Shown here: piece after piece, positions 7,651-7,761 of the stretch
How positions within the stretch are numbered: position 1 is the first letter of the stretch
Layout of the letters: the number at the start of each line of letters is the position of its first letter
Source of the DNA: an uncultured Lysobacter sp.
GTDB taxonomy: Bacteria; Pseudomonadota; Gammaproteobacteria; Xanthomonadales; Xanthomonadaceae
Length of the DNA stretch: 7,761 nt
Assembly (NCBI GenBank): GCA_902805755.1
Contig: CADCUA010000343.1
Span: 1 to 7,761 of the forward strand
Direction: 5' to 3'
Notes under the pieces: generated by a model
Databases searched by the model: none
What the model saw: the letters and a program-made list of their open reading frames with translations, nothing else
Told to the model about the DNA's origin: nothing
Translations under genes and position numbers: made by a program

Positions 7651-7761
7651 CTGGCGAATGGGTGGGCTACGTCGGCGCGACACTGACGACGCTGGCGTTT
7701 CTTCCACAGGCGGTCAAGACGATCCGCACGAAGGACACCCGCGGCATTTCGCTCGGAATGT
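7647..7761 (+). CDS. SemiSWEET/PQ-loop small membrane transporter (5' part only)
   Basis: Only the first 38 codons are in the window. The frame starts with GTG at 7647, sharing bases with the TGA of the amidohydrolase gene, and stays open to the right edge. The visible residues fit the first transmembrane helix of bacterial SemiSWEETs: WVGYVGATLTTLAFLPQ, with the P20-Q21 PQ motif, followed by VKTIRTKDTRGISLGM, the usual basic loop before helix 2. Family members are about 85-100 residues with three helices and work as dimers, moving sugars across the inner membrane. Other PQ-loop proteins carry amino acids such as cystine or Arg/Lys. The overlap implies translational coupling to the hydrolase, so the two may work on related compounds. 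The substrate is unknown. Confidence 0.85.
   Translation, partial: MTGEWVGYVGATLTTLAFLPQAVKTIRTKDTRGISLGM

Noticed and set aside
6064..7707. Long minus-strand open frame opposite the amidohydrolase gene, and another at 5442-6572.
   Set aside because: Both are shadows of strongly coding plus-strand genes, with no domain signature and no ribosome-binding context.

Overview
This window is chromosomal DNA from a high-GC Gram-negative bacterium. It is most likely a gammaproteobacterium of the Lysobacter/Luteimonas/Xanthomonas group. That assignment is an inference from the strong C/G bias at third codon positions, the leuS-lptE-holA gene order, the presence of an outer-membrane LPS-assembly lipoprotein, and the general look of the proteins. 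No rRNA, tRNA, CRISPR array, insertion sequence or phage gene was seen, and the genes look native to the genome.

Left half, minus strand (1-4450). Reading right to left, this is a housekeeping operon. leuS (leucyl-tRNA synthetase, GTG start at 4349) is followed after 52 bases by lptE (LPS-assembly lipoprotein). After 2 bases comes holA (delta subunit of the DNA polymerase III clamp loader), whose last codons run off the left edge. leuS has no visible Shine-Dalgarno sequence. Directly upstream is an unreported 34-codon open frame with a textbook GGAGG and an ATG at 4450. Its TGA overlaps the leuS GTG as GTGA, and its last two codons are Pro-Pro. It looks like a translationally coupled leader peptide and is the most interesting observation here.

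Right half, plus strand (4530-7761). Divergent from leuS lies a membrane-bound diguanylate cyclase (N-terminal CHASE3-like sensor, GAF domain, GGDEF domain with intact active and inhibitory sites). After 46 bases comes an exported metal-dependent amidohydrolase of the COG1228 dipeptidase type. Its Shine-Dalgarno sequence sits in one arm of a perfect 6-bp inverted repeat. Its stop codon overlaps, again as GTGA, the start of a SemiSWEET/PQ-loop small membrane transporter cut by the right edge.

The left operon serves translation, envelope building and replication. The right group combines c-di-GMP signalling with a probable periplasmic hydrolase and a small transporter; the pairing of the last two suggests, without proving, that product release and uptake are linked. 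No clearly new multi-gene system is present. The new-looking signals are small: the leuS leader ORF, the structured ribosome-binding site of the amidohydrolase gene, and the hydrolase-transporter pairing.
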